Below, in pieces: positions 17,456 to 25,772 of a stretch of 64,000 bases of DNA. This DNA comes from JAHELQ01 sp965603365 (GTDB lineage: Bacteria > Acidobacteriota > Aminicenantia > UBA2199), in NCBI GenBank assembly GCA_965603365.1, contig CBFDCR010000014.1, forward strand, positions 20,757 to 84,756, given 5' to 3'. Made by a program: the position numbers and the translations under genes. Position 1 is the stretch's first letter, and each line of letters starts with the position of its first letter. The notes under the pieces were generated by a model. That model ran no database searches. It was not told the DNA's origin and worked only from the letters and a program-made list of their open reading frames with translations.

Positions 17456-17515
17456 GACTCGATAGAGTGGATAAAGGGCAGGGGGAGAAGTCATGAAAAG
17501 GCGTACATGGGGGAA

Positions 17516-17544
17516 TTGAAATGCGTACGTATTTATGGTATGAT
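17516..17544 (+). promoter_or_regulatory. Promoter of vapBC-2
   Basis: TTGAAA (17516-17521), 17 bp, TATGAT (17539-17544); GGAGG at 17561 precedes ATG 17570. Confidence 0.65.
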
Positions 17545-17569
17545 AAATAAGAATAATAATGGAGGTCAC

Positions 17570-17803
17570 ATGAGAGTATCGGCCACTACATTAAGACAGA
17601 ATCTTTACCAGATCCTGGATGAAGTGCTGGATAAGGGCATTCCGGTGGAGATCAAGCGAAAGGGCCAGATCCTTAAAATCGTACCGGAAAAGCCCAAAAG
17701 CAAACTGGACAACCTGGAGCCCCATGATACAATTGTCGGAGACCCTGAAAGCATTATTACTATCGACTGGTACAAAGAGTGGCAAGAGGAGAAAAATCTA
17801 TAA
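17570..17803 (+). CDS. Small antitoxin of the Phd/YefM type, TA pair 2
   Basis: 77 residues from ATG 17570 (GGAGG four bases upstream); longer frames starting at 17507 would include the promoter. VSATTLRQNLYQILDEVLDKGIPVEIKRKGQILKIVPE is the short Phd-like N-terminal domain; the C-terminus (ITIDWYKEWQEEKNL) is the probable toxin-binding tail. Its stop overlaps the toxin's ATG (TAATG). Confidence 0.85.
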   Translation: MRVSATTLRQNLYQILDEVLDKGIPVEIKRKGQILKIVPEKPKSKLDNLEPHDTIVGDPESIITIDWYKEWQEEKNL

Positions 17804-18177
17804 TGTATTTTTTAGATACTCACGTTGTGGTGTGGTTGTACCAGAAATCCCTTAACCGGCTGTCGAAAAAGGCAATCCAATCCATCGATCATCATGATAT
17901 CTTCATCTCTCCCATAGTATTACTTGAATTGGAATATCTCTTTGAAATCGGCAGAATAAAAGATAACATCGAGACTATCGTTCAATATCTAAAACCCAGG
18001 GTCGGTTTAAAAATAGACAATGAATATTTCCAGGAAATCATCAACGTTGCTGTAAAAGAGAGCTGGACCCGTGATCCCTTCGACCGCCTCATCGTAGCCC
18101 ACGCCAGATACAAAGACGCCTACTTGATCTCTAAAGACGAAAACATTGCCAAAAATTACGCCAAAACCATCTCTTGA
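17803..18177 (+). CDS. VapC-family PIN-domain toxin, TA pair 2
   Basis: 124 residues. All four PIN acidic sites are visible: MYFLDTH (Asp5), VLLELEYL (Glu about 43), TRDPFDRLIVAHA (Asp about 92) and ISKDENIA (Asp about 110). It is predicted to be an RNase. It overlaps the antitoxin by one base and converges with pheT. Confidence 0.9.
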   Translation: MYFLDTHVVVWLYQKSLNRLSKKAIQSIDHHDIFISPIVLLELEYLFEIGRIKDNIETIVQYLKPRVGLKIDNEYFQEIINVAVKESWTRDPFDRLIVAHARYKDAYLISKDENIAKNYAKTIS

Positions 18178-18211
18178 TGATGGGAACGAGAGTATCAGAT
18201 TGTCGGGGCGG

Positions 18212-20014
18212 TCAGGTGGGAGGGGTGAAGGGGCGGGCCAGGCGCATCTCGCAGAGGGCAGTGGGATAGGCCAGGCCGAAGTTGTTCAGCACCTGGGGGT
18301 GGATCTCTCCCAGCCGGGCCCACAAATCGTCCTGGATGGCGACCTCGGCGCAGCGGCCGTCGATAAAGGTGGGATGTTCGGCGCTGCGGTACTCGGCCAA
18401 AAGACCCAACTCTCTTAACACCGAATCCAGGACCGCCCGGACTTCGGCATAGCCGGTCTCCGGCCCGATCACGGCGAACGCCAGGTGGCGGTACTCATCG
18501 ACCCCGGTCTCGGCCCCGGGATTGAGAAAGGTGACGGGCCCGATCTCGAAGATTTTCTGGGGAAGCGCTTTTTTCTTATTCTTTACAAAGGTCTCCATGA
18601 TACCCGTCATCAGATGGGACCTCAGTACCCGCTGGTTGACGGTCTTGGGATTATCTACGCGAACATAAGATGGGTCCACTTCCATTCCCAGCCGGTTGTA
18701 GTGGCTCTCTTCGGACTGCAGGTTCAGGCTCATGATCTCGGTAAATCCCATGCCTGTCATGATACTGCGTACCGTGTTGGCGATCCGTTCTTCGGGCCGT
18801 TCCCGGCCCACGGTCATGGTGGGCACCAGCTCCATCTGCACCCTGTCCACGCCGTAACCGATAAGCACATCCTCGAAGATATCCACCTCGTGGCGGATAT
18901 CACTGCGAAACGCAGGATAGTGAACAGTGAATGTATCGTCGTCGTGCCCGGCGGGGACAGCATCCAGGCGCATCTTCTCCAGGCAGTGAACAAATTCGCC
19001 GCGGTCGAGTCGGATGCCCAGCCACTTCAATGCCCCGCGGAAACTGACCGCGATCTGTCGCGCCGTCAGATCCGGGGTGGCCAGGGAGCGGTCGGGGTAG
19101 TTGATCTGAACGGTTTCCAATTTGCCGCCCAGGTCGGCGACGGAACAGGCCAGGATGTCGAGGGCATCGGACACGGCATGTGTGCCGGTGCCGGTCACAT
19201 CGATAAAGAGGCGGCTGGTACCGAGTCGGCACCTGGTCTCATGGCTGTTGATGATGGGGGGCATGGACAGGGTCAAACCGCCGGCATCGATCAGCAAGGG
19301 ATAACGGGGCAGTGTTTCCAACAAATGGGCATAGGCCATTCCTTTGGGGTGCTGGGTTAAAATCTCCGCCGGGGTCATGTCTACATCCGGCATGGTGAGG
19401 GGATGAAATGCCAAACCGGTGGGTTCCACACTCTTATACACAATGGGGGGCGTCAGGCTGTCCAGGTCGTAAATACCGATGGAGGCCAATTTACGGTCAC
19501 GGCCCACCCCCCAATGGAGATTTTCCTGGAGTTTCATCAACTCCCGCAGCACGGTATGGTCCAGGGGGGGGAGTTCGGCCGCGGCACATACGATATAAGG
19601 GCGAATCTCTATAACCGACGGGTCCACGTTGACCTGGATACCGCTCTCTCGGCAGGCATAGACCGGCAGGCCTGTTTCGACTTCCAGGTAACCTCTCAAC
19701 GCCCTGGACAGGCCGGCCACGTCGAAAAGGTCGGGCCGGTCGGCCAACAGGTCGATGCGGATCACCGAATCGGCCGCGAACTTCTCAAATCCTTCTTCGG
19801 TCTCATGGCCGCAGAAGGTGCAGCGGTTGGCCGGTTCTTCGCCGGCCAATTTATCGTTTAAGGCCTCACACGCGGGGCAGCGGTACAGGCTGATGTCGGC
19901 TGCCTCTTCCACATCGCAGCCCAATTGTCTCACCGATTCCACGATCTCTGTCAGGGGACGGTCTTCGCCCAACAGGCGGTTCAATTGTTTTACGCTGTAA
20001 TTGACTATTGGCAT
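18212..20014 (-). CDS. pheT: Phenylalanyl-tRNA synthetase beta subunit, archaeal/spirochaete type with zinc-ribbon insert
   Basis: 600 residues, much shorter than the usual bacterial beta subunit (about 800): the N-terminal tRNA-binding and C-terminal anticodon-binding domains are absent. It starts MPIVNYSVKQLNRLLGE, has the B1-like PNRPDL equivalent (LLADRPDLFDVAGLSRALRGYLEVE), a B3/4 region (PPIINSHETRCRLGTSRLFID) and a C-terminal catalytic-like core (RSHLMTGIMETFVKNKK). Unusual: an insert around residues 44-75 holds CPAC and CTFC, a four-Cys zinc ribbon. It overlaps pheS by 10 nt. With the alpha subunit it charges tRNA-Phe. Confidence 0.93.
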   Translation of the reverse strand: MPIVNYSVKQLNRLLGEDRPLTEIVESVRQLGCDVEEAADISLYRCPACEALNDKLAGEEPANRCTFCGHETEEGFEKFAADSVIRIDLLADRPDLFDVAGLSRALRGYLEVETGLPVYACRESGIQVNVDPSVIEIRPYIVCAAAELPPLDHTVLRELMKLQENLHWGVGRDRKLASIGIYDLDSLTPPIVYKSVEPTGLAFHPLTMPDVDMTPAEILTQHPKGMAYAHLLETLPRYPLLIDAGGLTLSMPPIINSHETRCRLGTSRLFIDVTGTGTHAVSDALDILACSVADLGGKLETVQINYPDRSLATPDLTARQIAVSFRGALKWLGIRLDRGEFVHCLEKMRLDAVPAGHDDDTFTVHYPAFRSDIRHEVDIFEDVLIGYGVDRVQMELVPTMTVGRERPEERIANTVRSIMTGMGFTEIMSLNLQSEESHYNRLGMEVDPSYVRVDNPKTVNQRVLRSHLMTGIMETFVKNKKKALPQKIFEIGPVTFLNPGAETGVDEYRHLAFAVIGPETGYAEVRAVLDSVLRELGLLAEYRSAEHPTFIDGRCAEVAIQDDLWARLGEIHPQVLNNFGLAYPTALCEMRLARPFTPPT

Positions 20015-21552
20015 AGGGCAATCTCTTTAGTGCGGTCCAGGTCACTCCAGTAAAGTTCCCGGATATCTTCAATATTGTAACGCATCATGGCCAGGCGTTC
20101 CAGGCCCAGCCCCCAGGCCAGCACCGGTACGCGGCAGCCGAAAGGCCGCGTCACCTCGGGCCGGAAAATCCCGGAACCGCCCAGTTCCAACCACTTGTTC
20201 CTGGATTCCATGAACCCGGACACCTCGATGCTGGGCTCGGTGTAGGGGAAGAAGTCGGGTTTAAATTTTACCTTCTCGAACCCCATCTTGGCGTAGAACT
20301 CCTTCAAGGTGCCCAGCAGGCTGGCCAGGTTGGCCTGCTCATCGATGACGATGCCGTCTACCTGGAAAAATTCCGGCAGGTGTTTGTAACTGATGGCCTC
20401 GTTGCGGAAAACCTTCCCCACACAGAATACCTTGCGCGGCGGATTGGGATCTTCGGCCAGGGCGCGAATGCTGGCCGCGGTGGTATGGGTGCGCAGCACC
20501 AACTGGCGTGCCCTGTCATGGCTCCACTGGTATCCCCAGCCCCTGGAACCGGTCTCCCAGCCGTCCTGGTGGGTTCGCCTGACCCGGTCCACGGTATCGC
20601 TGTCCGGCAACCGGGACAGGTTCGGCCGGGACAGGTAAAAGGTATCCTGCATATCCCGGGCCGGGTGGTCCTGGGGCTGAAACAGGGCATCGAAGTCCCA
20701 AAAAGCCGATTCCACCTGGGGGGAGACCACTTCGGTAAACCCCATCTCCAGGAACGCCTTACGGGCTTGCTGGATGATTCGCTGCAGCGGGTGGACCTTG
20801 GTGGGATAGACTTTTTCGGCCTCCAGGGTGATATCGTAGCGGCGCAACTTAATGTTCCGCCACTCAGCGGACACGATGTCTTCGCTGGTGAGCTGGTTTT
20901 TCTCACGGATAATCTTGATATCCTGGGCCAATGTCTGCTTTCCCGCGGGCAGGAGCTCCACGTAGCGGAACATCCGCGGCTTGATCCTGGCGAAGGCCGG
21001 ACGGTTTTTCAGCAGTTGCCGGACCCTGTCGCCGTCGATGCCGTGGGACGCCAACTCATCCAGGAACACGGCGGGGCTCTGGGGATTCAATTCAAACGCC
21101 AGTTGCACGGCCAATTCATCCTCCGCCGGTTGACCGAGCGCCTGTTTACCGGCAGCGGTCACCAGGATTTCATCCTTTTGTTTATCCAGCCACTCCCTGG
21201 CCTTGCCCCATTTGATCACTTCGTTCAGTTGGATGCCTTTTTCTTTTAAGGTTCCCGCCAGGTCACGGATTTTGATGCTGTCGTTCCCTTTTTTGACGAT
21301 TAACGACAGCGCCTGTCTTTCCGGGAGTCCTGTCTCTACCTGCCTGGCGGCATCCTGGGAAAACACCAATTCTTCCCGCTCCCTCTCTTCGACGGTGAGC
21401 CACCCCTGGTCCCGGCAGTGTTGAAGGGTGGCCGTAACCAGGGGAAGATCCACGCCTGTTTGGGCTGAAATATCACGGATACTGACAACTTCCTGTTTTT
21501 TTAGAAGAAGCTCAAATATCTTACCCTGATCTTCCGTAAATTCGAGTGCCAT
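20005..21552 (-). CDS. pheS: Phenylalanyl-tRNA synthetase alpha subunit, archaeal type
   Basis: 515 residues from ATG 21552, versus about 340 for ordinary bacterial PheS. Several winged-helix repeats occupy residues 1-200 (IFELLLKKQEVVSIRDISAQ, LAVQLAFELNPQSPAVFLDE), as in archaeal/eukaryotic PheS. The class II catalytic core follows (HPLQRIIQQARKAFLEMGF, RTHTTAASIRAL, motif 3 LAWGLGLERLAMMRY). The subunit binds Phe and ATP. The frame's start at 21618 was not used because GGTAAAGAA lies next to ATG 21552. pheS precedes pheT in one operon. Confidence 0.93.
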   Translation of the reverse strand: MALEFTEDQGKIFELLLKKQEVVSIRDISAQTGVDLPLVTATLQHCRDQGWLTVEEREREELVFSQDAARQVETGLPERQALSLIVKKGNDSIKIRDLAGTLKEKGIQLNEVIKWGKAREWLDKQKDEILVTAAGKQALGQPAEDELAVQLAFELNPQSPAVFLDELASHGIDGDRVRQLLKNRPAFARIKPRMFRYVELLPAGKQTLAQDIKIIREKNQLTSEDIVSAEWRNIKLRRYDITLEAEKVYPTKVHPLQRIIQQARKAFLEMGFTEVVSPQVESAFWDFDALFQPQDHPARDMQDTFYLSRPNLSRLPDSDTVDRVRRTHQDGWETGSRGWGYQWSHDRARQLVLRTHTTAASIRALAEDPNPPRKVFCVGKVFRNEAISYKHLPEFFQVDGIVIDEQANLASLLGTLKEFYAKMGFEKVKFKPDFFPYTEPSIEVSGFMESRNKWLELGGSGIFRPEVTRPFGCRVPVLAWGLGLERLAMMRYNIEDIRELYWSDLDRTKEIALCQ

Positions 21553-21643
21553 TTTCTTTACCTTGTTTTTTTTTGAATAATAAACGTAAATGATATCCTG
21601 AAAAGCCGATAATGGCAAGTTTTTTTGCCTGGTTTTCTTTTAG

Positions 21644-22375
21644 TTATTCGATTCTTTTGCCGGTTCGGTGCCAGCGGGTGCAGGGGAAAAAGTGAATGAG
21701 GGTGATGAAGAGGTTTTTCATTTTGGGGAAAAATCCGCTGGCCAGATAATTCTCGGAGGTGGAGCGGAAGGACCAGTAGATGCGCCACGGTGCGCCGACA
21801 ATGTTGGCCCGGGGCACGGCTCCCCAGCGTCTCGAATCGGCACTCTTGTCCCGATTATCCCCCATTAAAAAGTAATGGTCTGCCGGCACCCGGTACTGGG
21901 GGAAATTATCCCGGCCCGGCACATTCGTTTTATGGTCTTTATAATAGACATAAGGCTCACTCAAGGGAATGCCATTGATGTAGACCTTCTTGTAAAGGAT
22001 TCTGACGGTGTCGCCGGGAAGGCCGATCACCCGCTTGACGTACAATTTATCCATCTCCGGCGGTGCCTTAAAGGTTACGATCAGGCCCCGCTCGATCTCT
22101 TTCTGGGGGAACCAGAGCCCATCCAGGAAGCCGAGAGAGCGGGAAAATACCACCCGGTCCAGCAAAATATGGTCGCCCACCAGCAGGCTGTCCTCCATAG
22201 AGCCGGTGGGAATGACAAAGGGTTTCAGCAAAAATGTGGTGACAAAAAAAATATATACCAACAGTTCCAGGATAACCGCAATACGCTCTCCTTGTTTCAG
22301 TCTACCCCTTGTTGCCTTTTTTTTATGATGTTCGGGCTTCCCATTATCGCTTTTTTTCAAGTCACTCAGTCGCAT
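21644..22375 (-). CDS. lepB: Signal peptidase I
   Basis: 243 residues. A TM helix (residues about 33-52) precedes box B, PTGSMEDSLLVGDHILLD, with catalytic Ser, and box D, YVKRVIGLPGDTV, with catalytic Lys; box E is YFLMGDNRDKSADSRRWG. It cleaves signal peptides of exported proteins on the outer face of the inner membrane. A promoter TTGTAT-17-TATAAT ends five bases before ATG 22375, so initiation may be leaderless. A hydrophobic C-terminal extension after IYWSF is unusual. Confidence 0.94.
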   Translation of the reverse strand: MRLSDLKKSDNGKPEHHKKKATRGRLKQGERIAVILELLVYIFFVTTFLLKPFVIPTGSMEDSLLVGDHILLDRVVFSRSLGFLDGLWFPQKEIERGLIVTFKAPPEMDKLYVKRVIGLPGDTVRILYKKVYINGIPLSEPYVYYKDHKTNVPGRDNFPQYRVPADHYFLMGDNRDKSADSRRWGAVPRANIVGAPWRIYWSFRSTSENYLASGFFPKMKNLFITLIHFFPCTRWHRTGKRIE

Positions 22376-22380
22376 TCGCT

Positions 22381-22409
22381 ATTATATAAAAAAAAGACGA
22401 TAAATACAA
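22381..22409 (-). promoter_or_regulatory. lepB promoter, leaderless geometry
   Basis: TTGTAT (22404-22409), 17 bp, TATAAT (22381-22386); five bases to ATG 22375. Confidence 0.65.
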
Positions 22410-22507
22410 TTTTCGGAACCCTGGAGGAATTTTTTTCGTTATAGAGATATGAAACAAAAAGGATTAAAGTTAGAAAATAAAAAAGATTATCTGTGTCAGG
22501 AGGGATC

Positions 22508-22969
22508 ATGAGACGGTTATACCGCAGTAAAAAAGACAGGGTCATTTCGGGTATCTGCGGCGGTATCGGCGAATACTTCAAGATTGACCCGGTCATTGTT
22601 CGGGTCATTGCCGTTGCCCTTTTGTTTATGGGGGGGGCAGGTATTATTGCCTACATCATCGGTATCTTTATCATCCCGGAAGCGCCGAATGGCGAAACCG
22701 CGGAAGAGAAGAGGCCGGAAAAAATGGCAGTCGACACCAAAGGGGAAGTGGCCCCGGCCGGGGAAGAGCCCCGGCGAAATTCCGCCAGCACCGGTGCCCT
22801 GGTTATCGGGATCATCCTGGTGGTACTGGGAGGACTTTTCCTGATGCGAAACTTTCCCTTATTTGACGATTATTACTGGTGGGTCCGCACCCAGTTGCAC
22901 CACTTCTTCTGGCCCGGCATCCTGGTACTGGTGGGCATCTTCATGATCTTCAAAAGCACTAAAAAATAA
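22508..22969 (+). CDS. PspC-domain membrane protein
   Basis: 153 residues from ATG 22508 with AGGAGGG at 22498-22504. The N-terminal PspC domain (LYRSKKDRVISGICGGIGEYFKID, then a TM helix) is followed by a charged linker and two more TM helices (LVIGIILVVLGGLFLMRNF and FFWPGILVLVGIFMIF), like LiaF/LiaI-type envelope-stress proteins. It is probably an inner-membrane stress component. No psp or lia partner genes are adjacent. Confidence 0.85.
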   Translation: MRRLYRSKKDRVISGICGGIGEYFKIDPVIVRVIAVALLFMGGAGIIAYIIGIFIIPEAPNGETAEEKRPEKMAVDTKGEVAPAGEEPRRNSASTGALVIGIILVVLGGLFLMRNFPLFDDYYWWVRTQLHHFFWPGILVLVGIFMIFKSTKK

Positions 22970-22972
22970 TGC

Positions 22973-24061
22973 TTAAATACCGCAGGTGGCCAGGCCTTTT
23001 TTCTCCAGGTACTGTTGATGATAGTCTTCGGCCCGGTAGAAGGCGGAGGCGGGGACAATTTCAGTCACGATGTCTCGCTTAGCGAACCGGCCCGACTGTT
23101 TCAACTCTTCCTTAGAAGCAATGGCTGCTGCCTGCTGAGCCGGGTTGTGGTAAAAAACGGCAGACCGGTATTGGCTGCCGATGTCCGGTCCCTGGCGGTT
23201 CAAGGTGGTGGGATCGTGAGTGTTCCAGAATACATCCAGCAGTTCCCCATAGGAGACCACCGCCGGATCGTATTCCACCAGCACCGCCTCGGCATGCCCG
23301 GTGGTGCCGGTGCAGACCTGTTTGTAGGTGGGATTCTCAGTGGCACTGCCGGTATACCCCACAGCGGTGGCCCGGACTCCTTTGACCTGGCGAAAGGCCG
23401 CCTCTATACCCCAGAAGCAGCCGGCGGCAAAGGTGGCTTTTTCCAGAGTGCTCACCGGCCGGTCCTGCAACTTTTCCCCTTTCAAGTCCTGATGGGAGAC
23501 AAAATTTAAGGCAGCGGAGTTGACGCAATACCGCTGGCCCGTAGGTTGTGGGCCGTCGTCAAACACGTGCCCCAGGTGGGCATCGCAGCGGGCACAGAGT
23601 ACCTCCGTCCGCTGGCTGAACAGGCGGTTGTCCTCTTCATAGCGAAAGTTGTGTTTGGAGACGGGTTCCCGGAAACTGGGCCAGCCGGTACCGGAATCAA
23701 ACTTTGCCTGCGAACGGAAAAGGTCGGTGCCGCAGGCCGCACAGCGGTATATGCCCTCTGCCTTATGATTGTGATAGTCGCCGGTAAAGGCCACTTCGGT
23801 ACCCTTTTTCCGGGTCACATGGTACTGCAGGGGGTCTAACCGGTCCTGCCACTCCCGGTCCGATTTACGAATCTTCTCTACCAACTTTACATTATCGGTG
23901 ACACTATCAAAGAGTAAAACCTTCTCACCATCATTTGTGCCTTTTGAGTCTTCCATGTCCACCACCTTATGTTTATTGTATACATTCAAGGAGACAAAGT
24001 TAAACACGATGAAGGTCAGCGCCAACACCAGCAAGAATAAAACGAATCTATTTTTAAACAT
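22973..24061 (-). CDS. MsrB-MsrA bifunctional peptide methionine sulfoxide reductase, membrane anchored
   Basis: 362 residues. An N-terminal hydrophobic segment (residues 6-27) anchors or exports it. MsrB comes first (about 70-195) with zinc-binding CAAC and CARC and the resolving/catalytic RYCVNSAALNF; MsrA follows (about 205-355) with GCFWGIEAAF as catalytic Cys motif. The two reduce R- and S-methionine sulfoxide, here in extracytoplasmic proteins. In many fusions MsrA precedes MsrB; here the order is reversed. GGAGA precedes the ATG. Convergent with the PspC gene, 3 bp apart. Confidence 0.94.
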   Translation of the reverse strand: MFKNRFVLFLLVLALTFIVFNFVSLNVYNKHKVVDMEDSKGTNDGEKVLLFDSVTDNVKLVEKIRKSDREWQDRLDPLQYHVTRKKGTEVAFTGDYHNHKAEGIYRCAACGTDLFRSQAKFDSGTGWPSFREPVSKHNFRYEEDNRLFSQRTEVLCARCDAHLGHVFDDGPQPTGQRYCVNSAALNFVSHQDLKGEKLQDRPVSTLEKATFAAGCFWGIEAAFRQVKGVRATAVGYTGSATENPTYKQVCTGTTGHAEAVLVEYDPAVVSYGELLDVFWNTHDPTTLNRQGPDIGSQYRSAVFYHNPAQQAAAIASKEELKQSGRFAKRDIVTEIVPASAFYRAEDYHQQYLEKKGLATCGI

Positions 24062-24099
24062 CCTGATTTCTCCTTATTTTTTCAAAACTCTTAAATAAT

Positions 24100-24128
24100 A
24101 ATATAGTTTATTTTTAACATTTTTTCAA
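24100..24128 (-). promoter_or_regulatory. Promoter of msrBA
   Basis: TTGAAA (24123-24128), 17 bp, TATATT (24100-24105). Confidence 0.6.
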
Positions 24129-24327
24129 CTGCTTTCTTGATTTTTTTTTATTTTTCTGTCCGCCGGCAATCCCCAGCCGGCTATTTCTCCCTCAGATAAT
24201 TGAAGGTGCGGTTCCAGACCACATACAGGTCAACCCTCATATCCTGCCTCACTCTCACCTGATCGTGAAAAAACGAAATTACCCTCGTAAAACTCCATAA
24301 TATAGTTAACCATTTGGCAAAGAAATA

Positions 24328-24356
24328 TTGACTTTGGAGCCTATTCCCTCTAAAAT
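24328..24356 (+). promoter_or_regulatory. lpxA promoter
   Basis: TTGACT (24328-24333), 17 bp, TAAAAT (24351-24356); six bases to ATG 24363. Confidence 0.6.
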
Positions 24357-24362
24357 GTATCT

Positions 24363-25175
24363 ATGACTACAAAAGAATCCTCTACCGGTAAGGGCAAAAT
24401 GATCCCTGGCATTCACCCCTCCGCGGTCGTCGATCCTGCTGCCAGAATCGGCCGGGGTGTCACGATTGGCCCCCATGCGGTTATTGAGCACGACACCGAA
24501 ATCGGCGGCGGCAGCCGCATTGATTCCAGCGCCAAAATCTGCTGCGGTGCCCGAATCGGGCAGGACTGCCATATCTTCCACGGCGCAGTCATCAGCGAAA
24601 TTCCCCAGGACCTGAAATTCCACGGCGAAGAGACCGTTGCCGTCATCGGCGACAGGACAAAGATTCGGGAGTATGTGACCGTTCACCGGGGAACAGAAAA
24701 TAGAAAAAAGACCGAAGTCGGCTCCGACTGCCTGTTAATGGCCTACTCCCACGTGGCCCACGACTGCCTGGTGAAAGATCATGTTATCCTGGCCAACATC
24801 GTGCAGCTTGGCGGGCATGTGACGGTGGACGACTGGGCCTATATCGGCGGCATGACGGGCATCCATCAATTCAGCCACATCGGCAAACATGCCTTCGTGG
24901 GCGGCGGTTTCCGCTGCACCCAGGATGTCCCCCCCTACATCCTGGCTTCCGGCGAGCCCTTGAAATACAGCGGCTTGAATGTGGTGGGACTGCGGCGGCG
25001 GGGCTTCAGCAACGAGACCATCAACCTGTTGAAAGAGGTGTACCGGCTGATATACCGCTCAGAATTCAACATTTCCCAGGCCCTGGAACAAATCCAGTCC
25101 GCCTTCGAGCCCACCGAGGAGATCCAGGAAATCGTCGCCTTCATCAAACACTCCGAACGGGGAATCGTCTATTAA
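24363..25175 (+). CDS. lpxA: UDP-N-acetylglucosamine acyltransferase (LpxA)
   Basis: 270 residues of left-handed beta-helix hexapeptide repeats with the LpxA hallmark stretches REYVTVHRGTE, HVAHDCLVKDHVILANIVQLGGHVTVDDWAYIGGMTGIHQF and GLNVVGLRRRGFS. The catalytic His is in HVAHDC. It adds the first acyl chain in lipid A synthesis, so the cell has LPS. Two starts are possible: ATG 24363, six bases after a -10 box (leaderless), or ATG 24399 (MIPGIHPSAVVDP, closer to other LpxA N-termini, with TAAGGG before it). It stands alone rather than in an lpx cluster. Confidence 0.92.
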   Translation: MTTKESSTGKGKMIPGIHPSAVVDPAARIGRGVTIGPHAVIEHDTEIGGGSRIDSSAKICCGARIGQDCHIFHGAVISEIPQDLKFHGEETVAVIGDRTKIREYVTVHRGTENRKKTEVGSDCLLMAYSHVAHDCLVKDHVILANIVQLGGHVTVDDWAYIGGMTGIHQFSHIGKHAFVGGGFRCTQDVPPYILASGEPLKYSGLNVVGLRRRGFSNETINLLKEVYRLIYRSEFNISQALEQIQSAFEPTEEIQEIVAFIKHSERGIVY

Positions 25176-25245
25176 CCATTCACAACATTTCCAATCGCCG
25201 CTATTTTTTAAAAAGCGTCGTGACATAAAAAGAGCCTATTGCTCC

Positions 25246-25274
25246 TTGACAAGAAAATGAAAAATAGATATATT
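25246..25274 (+). promoter_or_regulatory. Promoter of the broken HEPN/MNT pair
   Basis: TTGACA (25246-25251), 17 bp, TATATT (25269-25274). Confidence 0.7.
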
Positions 25275-25300
25275 TATGGGGCAATCAAAGTAAAAACGAG

Positions 25301-25420
25301 ATGATGAATGTAGATGAAAAAATAGAATATTGGCTTGATATCGCCTCATATGACCTCAAAACTGCCCAGGCGATGCTGAAAACCACAGGGAGCTTTATCA
25401 ATGGATCGAGAAGTTGTTGA
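25301..25420 (+). pseudogene. Truncated HEPN-domain gene
   Basis: 39 codons (MMNVDEKIEYWLDIASYDLK...) match only the first two helices of a HEPN domain (about 120-140 residues); the catalytic Rx4-6H part is gone. The frame ends inside the start of the nucleotidyltransferase gene, at a deletion joint around 25400. Confidence 0.7.
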
Positions 25421-25703
25421 AAAGGTAAAAAAATACGCAGAAGTTGTCAGAAAAGATATGCCTGTTAAAATGGTTGTATTATATGGGTCCTATGTCAGGG
25501 GTACGGAGAACTCGGCCAGCGATATTGACGTAGCCGTAGTAGTGGATAAAATCGAAGGCGATTACCTGGAACAAAGCGCTCGATTATTTCATCTTGTCCG
25601 CAAAATCGACACCAGGATCGAACCCGTGCTTTTGAGTAGTGATGAGGATAGAAGCGGTTTTCTCAGCAGCATACTGAATTACGGGGAAATAATATATCAA
25701 TAA
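25401..25703 (+). CDS. MNT-type nucleotidyltransferase, orphan antitoxin
   Basis: 100 residues with GSYVRGTENSASDIDVAV (GSx10DxD) near residues 30-47, the pol-beta active site of MNT antitoxins. Its HEPN partner just upstream survives only as 39 codons, so this enzyme has no local toxin left. It may still be expressed from the intact promoter at 25246-25274. Confidence 0.85.
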   Translation: MDREVVEKVKKYAEVVRKDMPVKMVVLYGSYVRGTENSASDIDVAVVVDKIEGDYLEQSARLFHLVRKIDTRIEPVLLSSDEDRSGFLSSILNYGEIIYQ

Positions 25704-25772
25704 ACAAAAAAAAGGTTATAAATAGATAGAGATTAAGAGTCTTGAGGTCGCTGATAATAAGGAGAAATTAAC

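Noticed and set aside
24171..24300. Minus-strand tail reading WNRTFNYLREK and ending in TAG
   Set aside because: Looks faintly like a sulfotransferase C-terminus, but it is too short and lies upstream of lpxA without any start; could be a remnant, not enough to annotate.
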